Positions 9,899 through 19,037 are shown, counted from the first letter of the stretch. The stretch is DNA of 64,000 bases from Polymorphobacter fuscus (GCF_011927825.1 NZ_JAATJI010000001.1:1984001-2048000); one strand, 5' to 3'. Notes: generated from the letters alone by a model not told the origin. Translations and numbers: made by a program.

Positions 9899-10890
9899 GG
9901 TTCGAACCCCGCAGGCACCGGCCAGCCGGGCGCCGTCATTGCCATCACCTTGAAAAGATTGCCCATCTGCGCCGGCGCTGTCAGCCGCACCAGCGCCGCC
10001 GCCACCTGCGCCGCGACCGCTGGCGGGGCACCGGCCTGCAACTGCCGCGCCCGCGCCTCGATGCCCAGCCGCGCCAGCCACACGCCTTGCGCCACCGGCC
10101 CCCACCCACGCAGCCCGGCCGCCGCGCCAAGCGCGGTGAAATCGACATGCGCCGTCAGGTCGCTTTCGCCGGGAGCCGCGAACGGGTCGGCCACGGCATG
10201 ATGGCGCAACGCCTGCAGGCTGTCGTGCGCGACGGCATCGGCATAGCCATAGTCGATGACCAGCATGGCGCCGCCCTGCCGGCGCAGCCGCGCGCCCAGT
10301 TCGGCCGCAACGGCGGCGCCGGCTTCGCCATGTTCGCCCGGCGTCCCCAGTGCGCTGGGAATGGTCACGGGTTCGAACGTCGTGCCTGCCACATGGCCCA
10401 CCGCGCGTTCCGCGCCCGTGGCGGTGCACTGCCGGATCGGCAGCGCATCGAAGAATTCGTTGGCGATGACGATCAACGGCCGGTCGTCGGGCAGATCCTC
10501 GACCCGGTCGAACCATTCGCCCGCCAGCTGCCGCTGCTGCGTCTGGCGGAGCACCGGGCTGGTTTCCACCAGCGCCAGCGGCACCGCGGCGCCGAACCCC
10601 GGAAGCCGCGCCAGCACCCGCTGCGCATCGGCCATCAGTGTGCCGCGCCCCGGCCCCAGTTCCACCAGCCGCGCCGGTGGCCGGCCGGCACGCGCCCACA
10701 GGTCGCCGATCCAGCCGCCGATGATCTCCCCGAACATCTGGCTGATTTCCGGCGCCGTGACGAAGTCGCCGCTTGCGCCCAGGGGATCACGGCCGGCGTA
10801 ATAGGCCGCATTGCACGCTGCCATCCAGGCATCGAGCCGCATCGGTCCTTCGGCAGCGATGCGCGCCGCCAGACGTTGCGCGAGCGCCAT
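9895..10890 (-). CDS. MidA/NDUFAF7-family SAM-dependent methyltransferase
   Basis: A class I methyltransferase of the DUF185/MidA family, whose mitochondrial member NDUFAF7 methylates an arginine of a complex I subunit. The 331 residues show 'YYAGRDPLGASGDFVTAPEI' (the family's D-F-x-T-x-P-E element), the SAM-binding 'LVELGPGRGTLMAD', and 'VIANEFFDALPI'. The start overlaps the lgt stop (TGATG at 10892-10888). It lies in the lgt operon, a conserved alphaproteobacterial order (lgt, SAM methyltransferase, pgeF). A role in complex I assembly is family knowledge, not visible here. Confidence 0.88.
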   Translation of the reverse strand: MALAQRLAARIAAEGPMRLDAWMAACNAAYYAGRDPLGASGDFVTAPEISQMFGEIIGGWIGDLWARAGRPPARLVELGPGRGTLMADAQRVLARLPGFGAAVPLALVETSPVLRQTQQRQLAGEWFDRVEDLPDDRPLIVIANEFFDALPIRQCTATGAERAVGHVAGTTFEPVTIPSALGTPGEHGEAGAAVAAELGARLRRQGGAMLVIDYGYADAVAHDSLQALRHHAVADPFAAPGESDLTAHVDFTALGAAAGLRGWGPVAQGVWLARLGIEARARQLQAGAPPAVAAQVAAALVRLTAPAQMGNLFKVMAMTAPGWPVPAGFEP

Positions 10891-11741
10891 CAGGCCGCAG
10901 CAGGCAGCCGCGGACGCCGCAGTGCGTAAAGGATCAGCAGCACACCCGCCAGGATCATCGGCAAGGTCAGCGTCTGCCCCATCGTCAGCCCGGTCGACAG
11001 GAAGCCGATCTGCCGGTCGGGCTCGCGATAATTTTCGACGATCACCCGCGAAATGCCATAGGCGACCCCGAACACGCCGGCGAGCAGCCCTGGTCGCAAC
11101 CGGGCGTTGGTGCCCCAGAACAGCATCGTCATGATCGAGAACAGCACGACGCCTTCGAGTGCGAATTCGAACAGCTGTGACGGATAGCGCGGCTCCGGCC
11201 CGGCGCCGGGGAAGATCACCCCCCAGTCGGTCCCCGTCGGCCGCCCCCACAGCTCGCCGTTGACGAAATTCGCCAGCCGCCCCAGCCCCAGCCCGAGCGG
11301 CGCCACCGTCGCCACATAATCGAGCGTGCGCAGGCCCGACACCTTGTTGGCGATGCCGAAACCGAGGCAGCCGAGCATGACCCCGGCGATGCCGCCATGC
11401 GACGACATTCCGCCATCCCAGAGCTTGAACACCGAAATCGGGTCGGCGAGATATTGGTCGAGATTGTAGAACAGCACATAGCCCAGCCGGCCGCCCAGAA
11501 TCACCCCGAAGGTCGCCCAGGTGATGAAGCTGTCGAGCTGTTCCGACGTCATCGGCGACCCCGGCCGCGTGATCATCTTCGACAACAGCCACCAGCCGCC
11601 AAGGATCGCGAAGATATAGCTGAGACTGTACCAGCGCAGCGCAAACGGCCCATAGCCGCCGATTTCCGGGATGGTGAACACATCCGGCCGTAGCGGAAGC
11701 GTCGCAAAGTCCACCGCAACCTGCAGTCCGTCCAACACCAA
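10890..11741 (-). CDS. lgt: Phosphatidylglycerol:prolipoprotein diacylglyceryl transferase
   Basis: Lgt carries out the first step of lipoprotein maturation in the inner membrane, attaching diacylglycerol to the lipobox cysteine. The 283 residues show about seven membrane segments, 'FALRWYSLSYI' near the N-terminus, the catalytic 'WDGGMSSHGGIAGV' region with its H-G-G, and the Lgt signature 'GRLANFVNGELWGRPT'. The start is uncertain: TTG 11741 with AAAGG upstream is chosen, while GTG 11738 and TTG 11735 are alternatives. It heads the lgt-midA-GNAT-pgeF operon and is divergent from the next dehydrogenase gene. Lnt, the last lipoprotein-maturation enzyme, is also in this window. Confidence 0.95.
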   Translation of the reverse strand: MVLDGLQVAVDFATLPLRPDVFTIPEIGGYGPFALRWYSLSYIFAILGGWWLLSKMITRPGSPMTSEQLDSFITWATFGVILGGRLGYVLFYNLDQYLADPISVFKLWDGGMSSHGGIAGVMLGCLGFGIANKVSGLRTLDYVATVAPLGLGLGRLANFVNGELWGRPTGTDWGVIFPGAGPEPRYPSQLFEFALEGVVLFSIMTMLFWGTNARLRPGLLAGVFGVAYGISRVIVENYREPDRQIGFLSTGLTMGQTLTLPMILAGVLLILYALRRPRLPAAA

Positions 11742-11827
11742 TGCCCGATGCCTTTTGCCAGCTTGCCGCTCACGGCAGCCGCCATCATAAGGTCAGGCAC
11801 AAAATATGCCAGTGGGGAGACGCCCGG

Positions 11828-13012
11828 ATGACGGATCTTGAAGGCTTTCGCGCCGAGACACGTGCATGGCTGGATGCCAATTGCCCCGCCGAGATGCGCA
11901 CCCCGATCAAGAGCGACGATGACGTCTGCTGGGGTGGCCGCAAGGCGGAACTGACCGAGGCGCAGCGGTTGTGGCTCGATCGCATGGGCGCGCGCGGCTG
12001 GACCGTCCCCGAATGGCCCGCCGAATATGGCGGCGGCGGCCTGTCGAAGGACGAGGCCAAGGTGCTCGCCGACGAGTTGCGCCGCATCAGGGCGCGCAGC
12101 CCGCTGGCGTCGTTCGGCATCTGGATGCTCGGGCCGGCGCTGCTCAAATACGGCAACGAGGCCCAGAAGAAGGAACATCTGCCCAGGATCGCGCGCGGCG
12201 AGATCCGCTGGTGCCAGGGCTATTCCGAACCCGGCGCCGGGTCGGACCTGGCATCGCTGCGCACCTCGGCGATCCTCGATGGCGATGACTATGTCGTCAA
12301 TGGCCAGAAGGTCTGGACCAGCTATGCCGACAAGGCGGACTGGATCTTCTGTCTCGTCCGCACCGATCCGACGGTCGCCAAGCATCTCGGCATCAGCTTC
12401 CTGCTTTTCGACATGGACAGCCCGGGTGTTTCGACCTCCCCGATCAAGCTGATTTCCGGCGCCTCGCCCTTCTGCCAGACCTTTTTCGACAATGTCCGCG
12501 TGCCGAAGCAGAATCTGATGGGCCAGGCCGGCAAGGGCTGGGACATCGCCAAATATCTCCTGACCCACGAACGCGAGATGATCGGCGGCAGCGATTCCAC
12601 CGGCGGCGGCATGCGCGACGGCGTTTCGCAGATCGCCAAGCGCCAGATCGGCCTCGATGCCGCCATTCTCGCCGACACCGGCCTGCGCACCGACATCGTC
12701 CGCCACGAGATCAATGCCTGGGCGTTTGCGCTGACCATGGAGCGGGTCAAGGACGAAGCCAAGGCCGGCCAGGGCGTCGGCGCCCTGTCGTCGATGCTGA
12801 AATATTACGGCACCGAGCTCAACAAGGACCGGCTGCAACTGCTGATGAGCATCAACGGCAGCGACGGACTGACCTGGGACGGTGAAGGCGAGCGCGACGG
12901 CGACCTGGCGCGCAACTGGCTGCGCACCCGCGCCAATTCGATCGAGGGCGGCACGTCGGAAATCAACCTCAACATCATCGCCAAGCGCGTACTGGAACTG
13001 CCGGGGGCATAG
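11828..13012 (+). CDS. Acyl-CoA dehydrogenase, large-subunit type (pair 2)
   Basis: A 394-residue ACAD resembling PimC-type large subunits. It has 'CQGYSEPGAGSDLASL', a glutamate in 'LLTHEREMIGG' (about residue 248) and the C-terminal 'IEGGTSEINLNIIAKRVLEL'. As in pair 1, the RxQFG FAD segment is absent here and present in the next gene. ATG 11828 follows GGGGAGACGC (11814-11823); the longer ORF adds 29 unrelated residues. It is divergent from lgt. Likely one half of a heteromeric dehydrogenase; substrate unknown, perhaps a dicarboxylyl-, isoprenoid- or sterol-type acyl-CoA. Confidence 0.88.
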   Translation: MTDLEGFRAETRAWLDANCPAEMRTPIKSDDDVCWGGRKAELTEAQRLWLDRMGARGWTVPEWPAEYGGGGLSKDEAKVLADELRRIRARSPLASFGIWMLGPALLKYGNEAQKKEHLPRIARGEIRWCQGYSEPGAGSDLASLRTSAILDGDDYVVNGQKVWTSYADKADWIFCLVRTDPTVAKHLGISFLLFDMDSPGVSTSPIKLISGASPFCQTFFDNVRVPKQNLMGQAGKGWDIAKYLLTHEREMIGGSDSTGGGMRDGVSQIAKRQIGLDAAILADTGLRTDIVRHEINAWAFALTMERVKDEAKAGQGVGALSSMLKYYGTELNKDRLQLLMSINGSDGLTWDGEGERDGDLARNWLRTRANSIEGGTSEINLNIIAKRVLELPGA

Positions 13013-13020
13013 CCGACCTT

Positions 13021-13116
13021 CTGCTCCCCTTCCGGTACGGGAGGGGGTCTTCCGCGCACCGAATTCCGCCACCGGCACGAAACCAACCCCCGACCTCTAC
13101 CGTGCGGGGAGAAGGA
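13021..13116. repeat. Degenerate inverted repeat between the pair-2 dehydrogenases
   Basis: The segment 13021-13048 and the reverse complement of 13086-13116 are related C/G-rich sequences. The left copy itself folds (13026-13033 with 13039-13046, loop GGTAC). The right copy contains the GGGGAGAAGG that serves as ribosome binding site of the following gene. The pattern matches the ccctctccc-type intergenic repeats often seen in high-GC proteobacteria; a related stem occurs at 36264-36290. Confidence 0.5.
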
Positions 13117-13125
13117 AAAACCAAG

Positions 13126-14265
13126 ATGGCCCTCGTTCTTTCCGACGACCAGAAGATGATCCGCGATTCCGCCGACGGCTTCTTCAAGACCGAAGCCCCG
13201 GTCGCCCAGCACCGCCAGCTGCGCGACACCGCCGACGCGACCGGTTTCGACCGCAATGTCTGGGCCAAGATGGCGGACATGGGCTTTGCCGGCGTGCTGG
13301 TGCCCGAGGAACATGGCGGCGCCGGCTTCGGCCATGTCGCGGCGGGGCTCATCATGGAAGCGATGGGGCGCAACCTCAGCGCCGCACCGATGCTGTCCAC
13401 CGGCATCCTCGGCGTCACCGCCTTGAATGCCGCCGGCACGCCGGAACAGCAGGCGAAATATCTGCCGCTGATTGCCCAGGGCCAGCGCCTGCTGGCGCTC
13501 GCTGCCGATGAAGCCGCGCGCCACAACCCGGCCCATGTCACCACGACGGCCACCCCGTCGGGCAACGGCTTCAAACTCAATGGCGTCAAGGGCTTCGTTC
13601 TCGACGGCCATGTCGCCGACACGCTGATCGTCGCGGCGCGCACCGGCGGCGACGACAAGGACCCCGACGGCATCACGCTGTTCCTCGTCGATGCAAAGGC
13701 TGCAGGGGTCGACGTCGAGCGCCGGTCGATGGTCGACAGCCGCAATGCCGCGCGCATCACACTGACGGATGTTCAGGTCGATGGCGCCGATGTTCTGGGC
13801 CCGGTCGGCGGCGGCTTCGCCATTCTCGAAACCGTGCTCGACGCCGGCCGCGCCTGCCTTGCCGCCGAAATGCTCGGCGTTTCGAGCGAGAGCTTCGACC
13901 GGACGATCGACTATCTCAAGCAGCGCGACCAGTTCGGCGTCAAGATCGGCAGCTTCCAGGCGCTGCAGCACCGCGCCGCGCATCTGTTCTGCGAAGTCGA
14001 GCTGGCCCGCTCGGCGACCTTGCGCGCCCTGACGGCGCTCGACGCGCGGGATGAGCGCGCCACGATGTTCGCCAGCCTTGCCAAGGCAAAATCGGGCGAA
14101 GTTGCCAAGCTCGCCACCAACGAAGGCGTCCAGATGCACGGCGGCATCGGCATGACCGATGATTTCGATATCGGCTTCTACATGAAGCGCGCCCGCGCGG
14201 CGCAGGAGACGTTCGGCGACATTGCCTTCCACGGCGACCGGCTGGCGCGCCTGATGGGCTATTGA
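13126..14265 (+). CDS. Acyl-CoA dehydrogenase, small-subunit type (pair 2)
   Basis: The 379-residue partner of the preceding gene, beginning MALVLSDDQKMIRDSADGFF. It carries 'RDQFGVKIGSFQALQHR' at about residue 267, the FAD-contacting segment missing from the large subunit, and ends 'HGGIGMTDDFDIGFYMKRAR' without the YEGT-type motif. It resembles PimD-type small subunits. GTG 13102 is an alternative start, but GGGGAGAAGG is positioned for ATG 13126. It is cotranscribed with the large subunit by position (113-base gap). Confidence 0.87.
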   Translation: MALVLSDDQKMIRDSADGFFKTEAPVAQHRQLRDTADATGFDRNVWAKMADMGFAGVLVPEEHGGAGFGHVAAGLIMEAMGRNLSAAPMLSTGILGVTALNAAGTPEQQAKYLPLIAQGQRLLALAADEAARHNPAHVTTTATPSGNGFKLNGVKGFVLDGHVADTLIVAARTGGDDKDPDGITLFLVDAKAAGVDVERRSMVDSRNAARITLTDVQVDGADVLGPVGGGFAILETVLDAGRACLAAEMLGVSSESFDRTIDYLKQRDQFGVKIGSFQALQHRAAHLFCEVELARSATLRALTALDARDERATMFASLAKAKSGEVAKLATNEGVQMHGGIGMTDDFDIGFYMKRARAAQETFGDIAFHGDRLARLMGY

Positions 14266-14370
14266 CCCCGTCCCGCCGGGAACCCTGTTGCAAATGGCGC
14301 CACGCCTGCCATTGAACAATCAACGACGAAGCGGGCCAACCGCTCTCACCAGACTGTTCGGGGAGACACA

Positions 14371-16107
14371 ATGAAGTCCGCGCTCGATTCCGCCCTCGAC
14401 GCCGTCATCGGCGGCATTATCGCCGAAGGCGGTCCGCTCGGCGTGGGTACCGCCACCGTCCGCGGCGCGACCTTGCCCGCCTTCACCGCGGCACCGCCGT
14501 CGTTGCGCGAATTTCTCGCTTTCTTCTTCGCCACCAACGGCCCCAAGGAATTCCTGGTCTTCGGCGACGAACGGCTGACCTTTGCGCAGGTCCATGCGCG
14601 CGGTGTCGAATTCGCCGCGATGCTGCAGCACCGCCACGGCGTCGCCAAGGGGGACCGCGTCGCCATCGCGATGCGCAACTATCCCGAATGGATCATCGCC
14701 TTCGTCGGCATCACCCAGCTCGGCGCCATCGCCATCCCGATGAACGCCTGGTGGACCGCCGAGGAGCTCGATTACGGGCTCAAGGATTCGGGCGCTCGCC
14801 TGGCGATCGCCGATGAGGAGCGCGCCCGCCGCCTCGCCACCTTGTCGTGCACGGCCACGGTGCTGACCGTGCGCACCTCGTCCGAAGTCGCCGCCAGCCT
14901 GGGCTTTGCCCGCACCGAGGACGAGATCGCCGACGCCCCGAAAACCCTGTGGTTCGTGGCCGACATCGCTCCCGAGGACGATGCCACGATCATGTACACA
15001 TCGGGCTCCACGGGCAGTCCCAAGGGTGCCGTGTCCACCCATCGCGCGATCGTTTCGGGCGCCATGAACTATCTTGTCGCCGGACTGGCGCTCCTCGCCC
15101 TGTCGCAGCAGTCGGGCGTCACCCCGCCCGAACAACAGGTGATGCTGCTCAACGTCCCGCTGTTTCACATCACCGGATCGGTGCCGGTCATGCTCGTGTC
15201 GATCGCCATCGGCCGCAAGATGGTCATCATGCACAAATGGGATGCCGGGGAGGCGCTGCGCCTCATCGAGAAGGAACGCGCGACCTATTTCGTCGGCGTG
15301 CCGACCATGTCGCTGGAACTGATGCAGCACCCCGACCACGCCAAATACGACCTGTCGTCGCTTGTCGACATCGCGTCGGGCGGCGCCCCGCGCCCGCCGG
15401 AACATGTCGATCGCCTGTCGAAGACCTTTGTCGGATCCAACCCGGTCCAGGGCTATGGCCTGACGGAGACCAATGGCGTCGGGGCCGGCAATTTCCGCGA
15501 CAATTACCGCGCCAAGCCGGCTTCGACCGGGCGCGCCGCGGCGCCGCTCGTCGAGCTGCGCATCGATGATGGCGACGGCCCGGTCGGCGCCGGCCTGCCC
15601 GCCGGCACGCCGGGCGAAGTCTGCATCCGATCGGTCGCCAATTGTCGGGGCTATTGGAACAAGCCCGAGGCGACGCTGGCGGCGTTCCCCGGCGATGGCT
15701 GGTTCCGCTCGGGCGACATCGGCTATCTCGACGAGGACGGTTATTTGTTCATCGTCGATCGCAAGAAGGACATCATCATCCGCGGCGGCGAGAATATCAG
15801 CTGCCAGGAAGTCGAAGCGGCGATCTACGTCCACCCCGCCGTCGCCGAGGCCAGCGTCTTCGGCTTGCCCGACGAGCGGCTCGGCGAGATTGTCGGGGCG
15901 GTCGTCTTCGTGAAGCCCGGCGCCCATCTGGAGCCCGCCGACCTTTACGACTTCATCGCGCGGGACCTGGCCAGCTTCAAATTGCCGGCGCGCATCTGGG
16001 TCAGCCCGGAACCGCTGCCCAAGCTCGGATCGGGCAAGATCGACAAAGTGACGCTTCGCAAGCATTATCGCGAGATCCACGCCGACAACCGAGTCGGCGC
16101 AGCTTAG
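14371..16107 (+). CDS. AMP-dependent acyl-CoA synthetase/ligase
   Basis: An adenylate-forming enzyme that would activate a carboxylic acid to its CoA thioester, supplying the dehydrogenases upstream. The 578 residues hold the P-loop 'YTSGSTGSPKG' (209-219), 'GYGLTET' (361-367), 'RSGDIGYLDEDGYLFIVDR' (from about 446) and the C-terminal catalytic Lys in 'GSGKIDK'. All core motifs are intact. It starts 105 bases after the small ACAD subunit with GGGGAGA (14360-14366). A long-chain, aromatic or dicarboxylic acid are all possible substrates; sequence alone does not decide. Confidence 0.9.
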   Translation: MKSALDSALDAVIGGIIAEGGPLGVGTATVRGATLPAFTAAPPSLREFLAFFFATNGPKEFLVFGDERLTFAQVHARGVEFAAMLQHRHGVAKGDRVAIAMRNYPEWIIAFVGITQLGAIAIPMNAWWTAEELDYGLKDSGARLAIADEERARRLATLSCTATVLTVRTSSEVAASLGFARTEDEIADAPKTLWFVADIAPEDDATIMYTSGSTGSPKGAVSTHRAIVSGAMNYLVAGLALLALSQQSGVTPPEQQVMLLNVPLFHITGSVPVMLVSIAIGRKMVIMHKWDAGEALRLIEKERATYFVGVPTMSLELMQHPDHAKYDLSSLVDIASGGAPRPPEHVDRLSKTFVGSNPVQGYGLTETNGVGAGNFRDNYRAKPASTGRAAAPLVELRIDDGDGPVGAGLPAGTPGEVCIRSVANCRGYWNKPEATLAAFPGDGWFRSGDIGYLDEDGYLFIVDRKKDIIIRGGENISCQEVEAAIYVHPAVAEASVFGLPDERLGEIVGAVVFVKPGAHLEPADLYDFIARDLASFKLPARIWVSPEPLPKLGSGKIDKVTLRKHYREIHADNRVGAA

Positions 16108-16128
16108 GCGCCGACAACCGAGTCGGCG
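16081..16128 (+). repeat. Two 19-base direct repeats, each a small hairpin
   Basis: GCCGACAACCGAGTCGGCG occurs at 16081-16099 and again at 16110-16128. Each copy contains the inverted repeat GCCGAC/GTCGGC. The first copy lies in the last codons of the ligase and the second in the 54-base gap before the HD-domain gene. Confidence 0.7.
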
Positions 16129-16161
16129 GCGCCGGAAACGGCCAAGGACGGGAGTGACGCC

Positions 16162-16707
16162 ATGTTCACCACCATGCTCGAAGGCACCAGGGACGACTGG
16201 GGCCATATCGCCCAGGAACATATGAAGCATCAGGTGTCGGCGGCGCCGGCGCAGATCATGGAATCGCTGCAGCGGCTCGAATCGATCGAAGTCGGTTTCG
16301 GCGCCAACCAGTTACAGCACAGCCTGATGACCGCGACCCTGGCCCGCCGCGATGGCGCGACCGACGAGGAAATCGTCGCGGCGCTGTGCCATGACCTCGG
16401 CAAGCTGATGAGCATTCCCAACCACGGCGCCATCGCTGCCGAAATCCTCAAGCCCTATGTGTCCGACGATCTGTATCATGCCGTCAAATGGCACCAGGAT
16501 TTCCAGGGCAGATATTATTACGAATATCTCGGCAAGCCGGGGAACATGCGCGACCGCTTCAAGGACGAGCCCTGGTTCGCGACGGCCGAAAAGCTTGTCG
16601 ATCGCTGGGACGCGCCGGCCTTCGACCCGGCCTATGACAGCGACAGCCTTGCCAGCTTCGAACCCGAAGTGACGCGGGTGTTTTCGCGCCCCGTGCGCGC
16701 CTATTGA
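16162..16707 (+). CDS. HD-domain protein of the MIOX/PhnZ-like type
   Basis: The 181-residue protein has an HD-fold metal site: His53, His77-Asp78 in 'LCHDLGKLM', His88, and His106/His111 ('YHAVKWHQDF'). The 'HDLGK' form is the one used by myo-inositol oxygenase, and the overall size resembles PhnZ-type diiron oxygenases and the phosphonate-associated HD proteins, rather than nucleotide hydrolases. It follows the acyl-CoA ligase by 54 bases on the same strand, so it may belong to the same pathway. An oxygenase role is inference; phosphohydrolase activity is the alternative. Confidence 0.7.
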   Translation: MFTTMLEGTRDDWGHIAQEHMKHQVSAAPAQIMESLQRLESIEVGFGANQLQHSLMTATLARRDGATDEEIVAALCHDLGKLMSIPNHGAIAAEILKPYVSDDLYHAVKWHQDFQGRYYYEYLGKPGNMRDRFKDEPWFATAEKLVDRWDAPAFDPAYDSDSLASFEPEVTRVFSRPVRAY

Positions 16708-16823
16708 GCCCCATGCGCGCCTATTGATGGGCCGTTGATCCCGCCTGCGGAACATTTGGCCGCATGCTGCGTTCTGCCACCAACGCGCGCCGCTGGGGCG
16801 CCGCGCTCGTTGGGAGCAAAACC

Positions 16824-17000
16824 ATGTCGCTTATCAATCTGCTGATCGTTCTCGTCGTCGTCGGTGTGATCCTGTGGCTCGTCAACACCTACATCCCGAT
16901 GGACGGCAAGATCAAAAGCATCCTCAACGTCATCGTCGTGATCGCAGTCATCATCTGGCTGCTGCAGGCCTTTGGCATCATGGGCGGCAGCATCGCCTAA
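16824..17000 (+). CDS. Thivi_2564-type small membrane protein
   Basis: The 58-residue protein is two hydrophobic helices (about 3-20 and 33-52) around 'NTYIPMDGKIKSILN'. This pattern matches a small widespread membrane-protein family that databases name after Thivi_2564; function unknown. The ATG at 16824 has GGGAGC upstream; a longer ORF from 16764 adds an Arg-rich stretch that does not look native. It ends three bases before the convergent DUF1801 gene. Confidence 0.65.
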   Translation: MSLINLLIVLVVVGVILWLVNTYIPMDGKIKSILNVIVVIAVIIWLLQAFGIMGGSIA

Positions 17001-17002
17001 CT

Positions 17003-17332
17003 CTACGCGGACAGCCGCTTGCGGATCGCTGGCAGCAGCGCCGCAAGCGGCACGTCCACCCGGTCCGGAATATTCACACAGGCCTTGCCACCCTTCAAAC
17101 CCGGGTCGGTGGCGAGAACCCCGGCAGCGGCATCCTCGCAGCCCAGGTAAACCGAAATATAGGACTTCTGGCTTGCCACGCCGACCCAGCGGTCGCCGCG
17201 CCCGAAGACCGGCATCCGCCATTCGATCCGCTCGCTGACATCGGGCACGGCCTGGTGGATCAGCGCTCGCAAGGCTGTGACGCGCTCGCGTCGGGCCGGC
17301 GGCAGGGCCTCGAGATAGTCATCGACTGTCAT
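17003..17332 (-). CDS. DUF1801 (YdhG-like) domain protein
   Basis: A 109-residue cytoplasmic protein of the YdhG/DUF1801 fold. It begins MTVDDYLEALPPARRERVTA and shows the family core 'ERIEWRMPVFGRGDRWVGVA', then 'KSYISVYLGCED' and 'CVNIPDRVDVPLAALL'. Function is unknown for the family. It lies just downstream of dnaB on the same strand (31-base gap) and could be read from it. Confidence 0.75.
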   Translation of the reverse strand: MTVDDYLEALPPARRERVTALRALIHQAVPDVSERIEWRMPVFGRGDRWVGVASQKSYISVYLGCEDAAAGVLATDPGLKGGKACVNIPDRVDVPLAALLPAIRKRLSA

Positions 17333-17363
17333 TGCCAGCCTCCTGCCCGACCGGGGTCGCAGT

Positions 17364-18878
17364 CTACTCGCGCATTTCCTCCGGCATATATTCGTCCGGC
17401 GCCCGATCGGCAAATTTGGTCGTCGATTTGTGGAAGGTCAGCGGCACCGTCCCTGTCGAACCATGGCGTTGCTTCGCCACGATGACTTCCGCCAGCCCAA
17501 AGATCTTCTCGGCCTTTTCCCGCCATTTCATGTGCTTGTCGGCATCTTCGGGGTCCGGCTGCTTCAGCGAATGGTAATATTCCTCGCGATACACGAACAA
17601 CACGATATCGGCGTCCTGCTCGATCGTTCCCGACTCGCGCAGATCCGACAGCTGGGGGTGCTTGTCCTCGCGCGCTTCGACAGCGCGACTCAACTGCGAC
17701 AGCGCCAGCACCGGCACCTGCAGTTCCTTGGCGAGCGTCTTCAGTCCGCGGGTGATCTCCGAAATTTCCTGCACCCGGTTGTCGCTGCTGCCGCGCCCCG
17801 ACCCCTGCAACAGCTGCAGATAGTCGACCACGATCAGGCCGATGCCATGCTGGCGCTTCATCCGCCGCGCCCGGGTCCGCAGCGCCGCGATGCTCAAGGC
17901 CGGCGTGTCGTCGATGAAGAACGGCAGGTCGTTGAGGTCGCCCGCCGCGCGCGCCAACCGGCCGAACTCGTCATGGCTGATCTTGCCCATGCGCAGGCTT
18001 TCGGAGTTGACCCCCGATTGCTCGGCCAGCACGCGCGTTGCCAGCTGGTCCGACGACATTTCGAGGCTGAAAAACGCCACCGGTGCGCCGCTGGTCTTTT
18101 CCGGGTCGACACCGCGTGCCACGTCCTGGGAAAAGCGCTGTGCGCAGGCAAAGGCGATGTTGGTCGCCAGCGCCGTCTTGCCCATCGCCGGCCGCCCGGC
18201 CAGCACGACAAGGTCGGACTTGTGCAACCCGCCGATCTTGGCGTTGAGCGCGTCGAGGCCGGTCGTATAGCCCGACAGATGGCCGCCGGACTTCATCGCC
18301 CGATCGGCCATGTCGATCGCCTCGCGCGTCGCCTGGCCGAAGGTCTTGACCGCGCCGGCCACCTCGCCGGCCTCGGCAACCTTGTAGAGCGCCATTTCGG
18401 CGGTGGTGATCTGGTCCATCGGTGCGACATCGCCCGACGTGTCCGCCGCACTGGTCGCCATGTCGCGGCCGACGCGAATCAGTTCGCGCAACAGCGCCAG
18501 ATCATAGATCTGGCTGGCAAAATCGCGCGCGGCCAGCAGGGCGCCGGACTGCATCGTCAGCCCCGCGAGATAGGCCGGGCCGCCCATTTCGATCATCGCC
18601 GGATCGGTGTCGAACATCGGCTTCAGCGTCACCGGCGTCGCCGCCATGTTGCGCTCCGACAGCTTCAGGATCGCTGCATAGACGCGCCCGTGCAGCCCTT
18701 CGGCAAAATGTTCCGGCCGCAGGCGCGACACGACATCCTCGACAAGCCGGTTGTCGATCATCAACGCCCCCAGCAGGGCCGCCTCGGCCTCCAGGTTCAT
18801 CGGCAGCGCCGTCACGTCCGGGGCGGCATCAACGATGCGAAGCGGTGTTGGCTGGATCATCGGCATCATGTCGCGCAT
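17364..18878 (-). CDS. dnaB: Replicative DNA helicase
   Basis: DnaB is the hexameric helicase that unwinds DNA ahead of the replication fork. The protein of about 504 residues has the N-terminal DnaB domain ('PMNLEAEAALLGALMIDNRL'), a linker, and the RecA-like C-terminal domain with Walker A 'GRPAMGKTAL', Walker B 'LIVVDYLQLL' and the 'SQLSRAVEAREDKHPQLSDL' loop. No intein is visible. The start is uncertain: ATG 18878 is chosen, but ATGs at 18869, 18866 and 18860 are close, and none has a clear Shine-Dalgarno sequence. Confidence 0.96.
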   Translation of the reverse strand: MRDMMPMIQPTPLRIVDAAPDVTALPMNLEAEAALLGALMIDNRLVEDVVSRLRPEHFAEGLHGRVYAAILKLSERNMAATPVTLKPMFDTDPAMIEMGGPAYLAGLTMQSGALLAARDFASQIYDLALLRELIRVGRDMATSAADTSGDVAPMDQITTAEMALYKVAEAGEVAGAVKTFGQATREAIDMADRAMKSGGHLSGYTTGLDALNAKIGGLHKSDLVVLAGRPAMGKTALATNIAFACAQRFSQDVARGVDPEKTSGAPVAFFSLEMSSDQLATRVLAEQSGVNSESLRMGKISHDEFGRLARAAGDLNDLPFFIDDTPALSIAALRTRARRMKRQHGIGLIVVDYLQLLQGSGRGSSDNRVQEISEITRGLKTLAKELQVPVLALSQLSRAVEAREDKHPQLSDLRESGTIEQDADIVLFVYREEYYHSLKQPDPEDADKHMKWREKAEKIFGLAEVIVAKQRHGSTGTVPLTFHKSTTKFADRAPDEYMPEEMRE

Positions 18879-19037
18879 GCGGCGGCCATGGGCAAGGCGC
18901 GGCGGGCAAGATCGCCGGGGACGGATCTGTGGATAGTCTGTTGAGAACACGGCCCCCGGGCAGTGCGCGGGACGCTCCTGCGCCGATGCGCCCGGTTGAA
19001 CCGGAGGCAGCTGCAGGGGGCGGCTTCAAGAAGCGCC

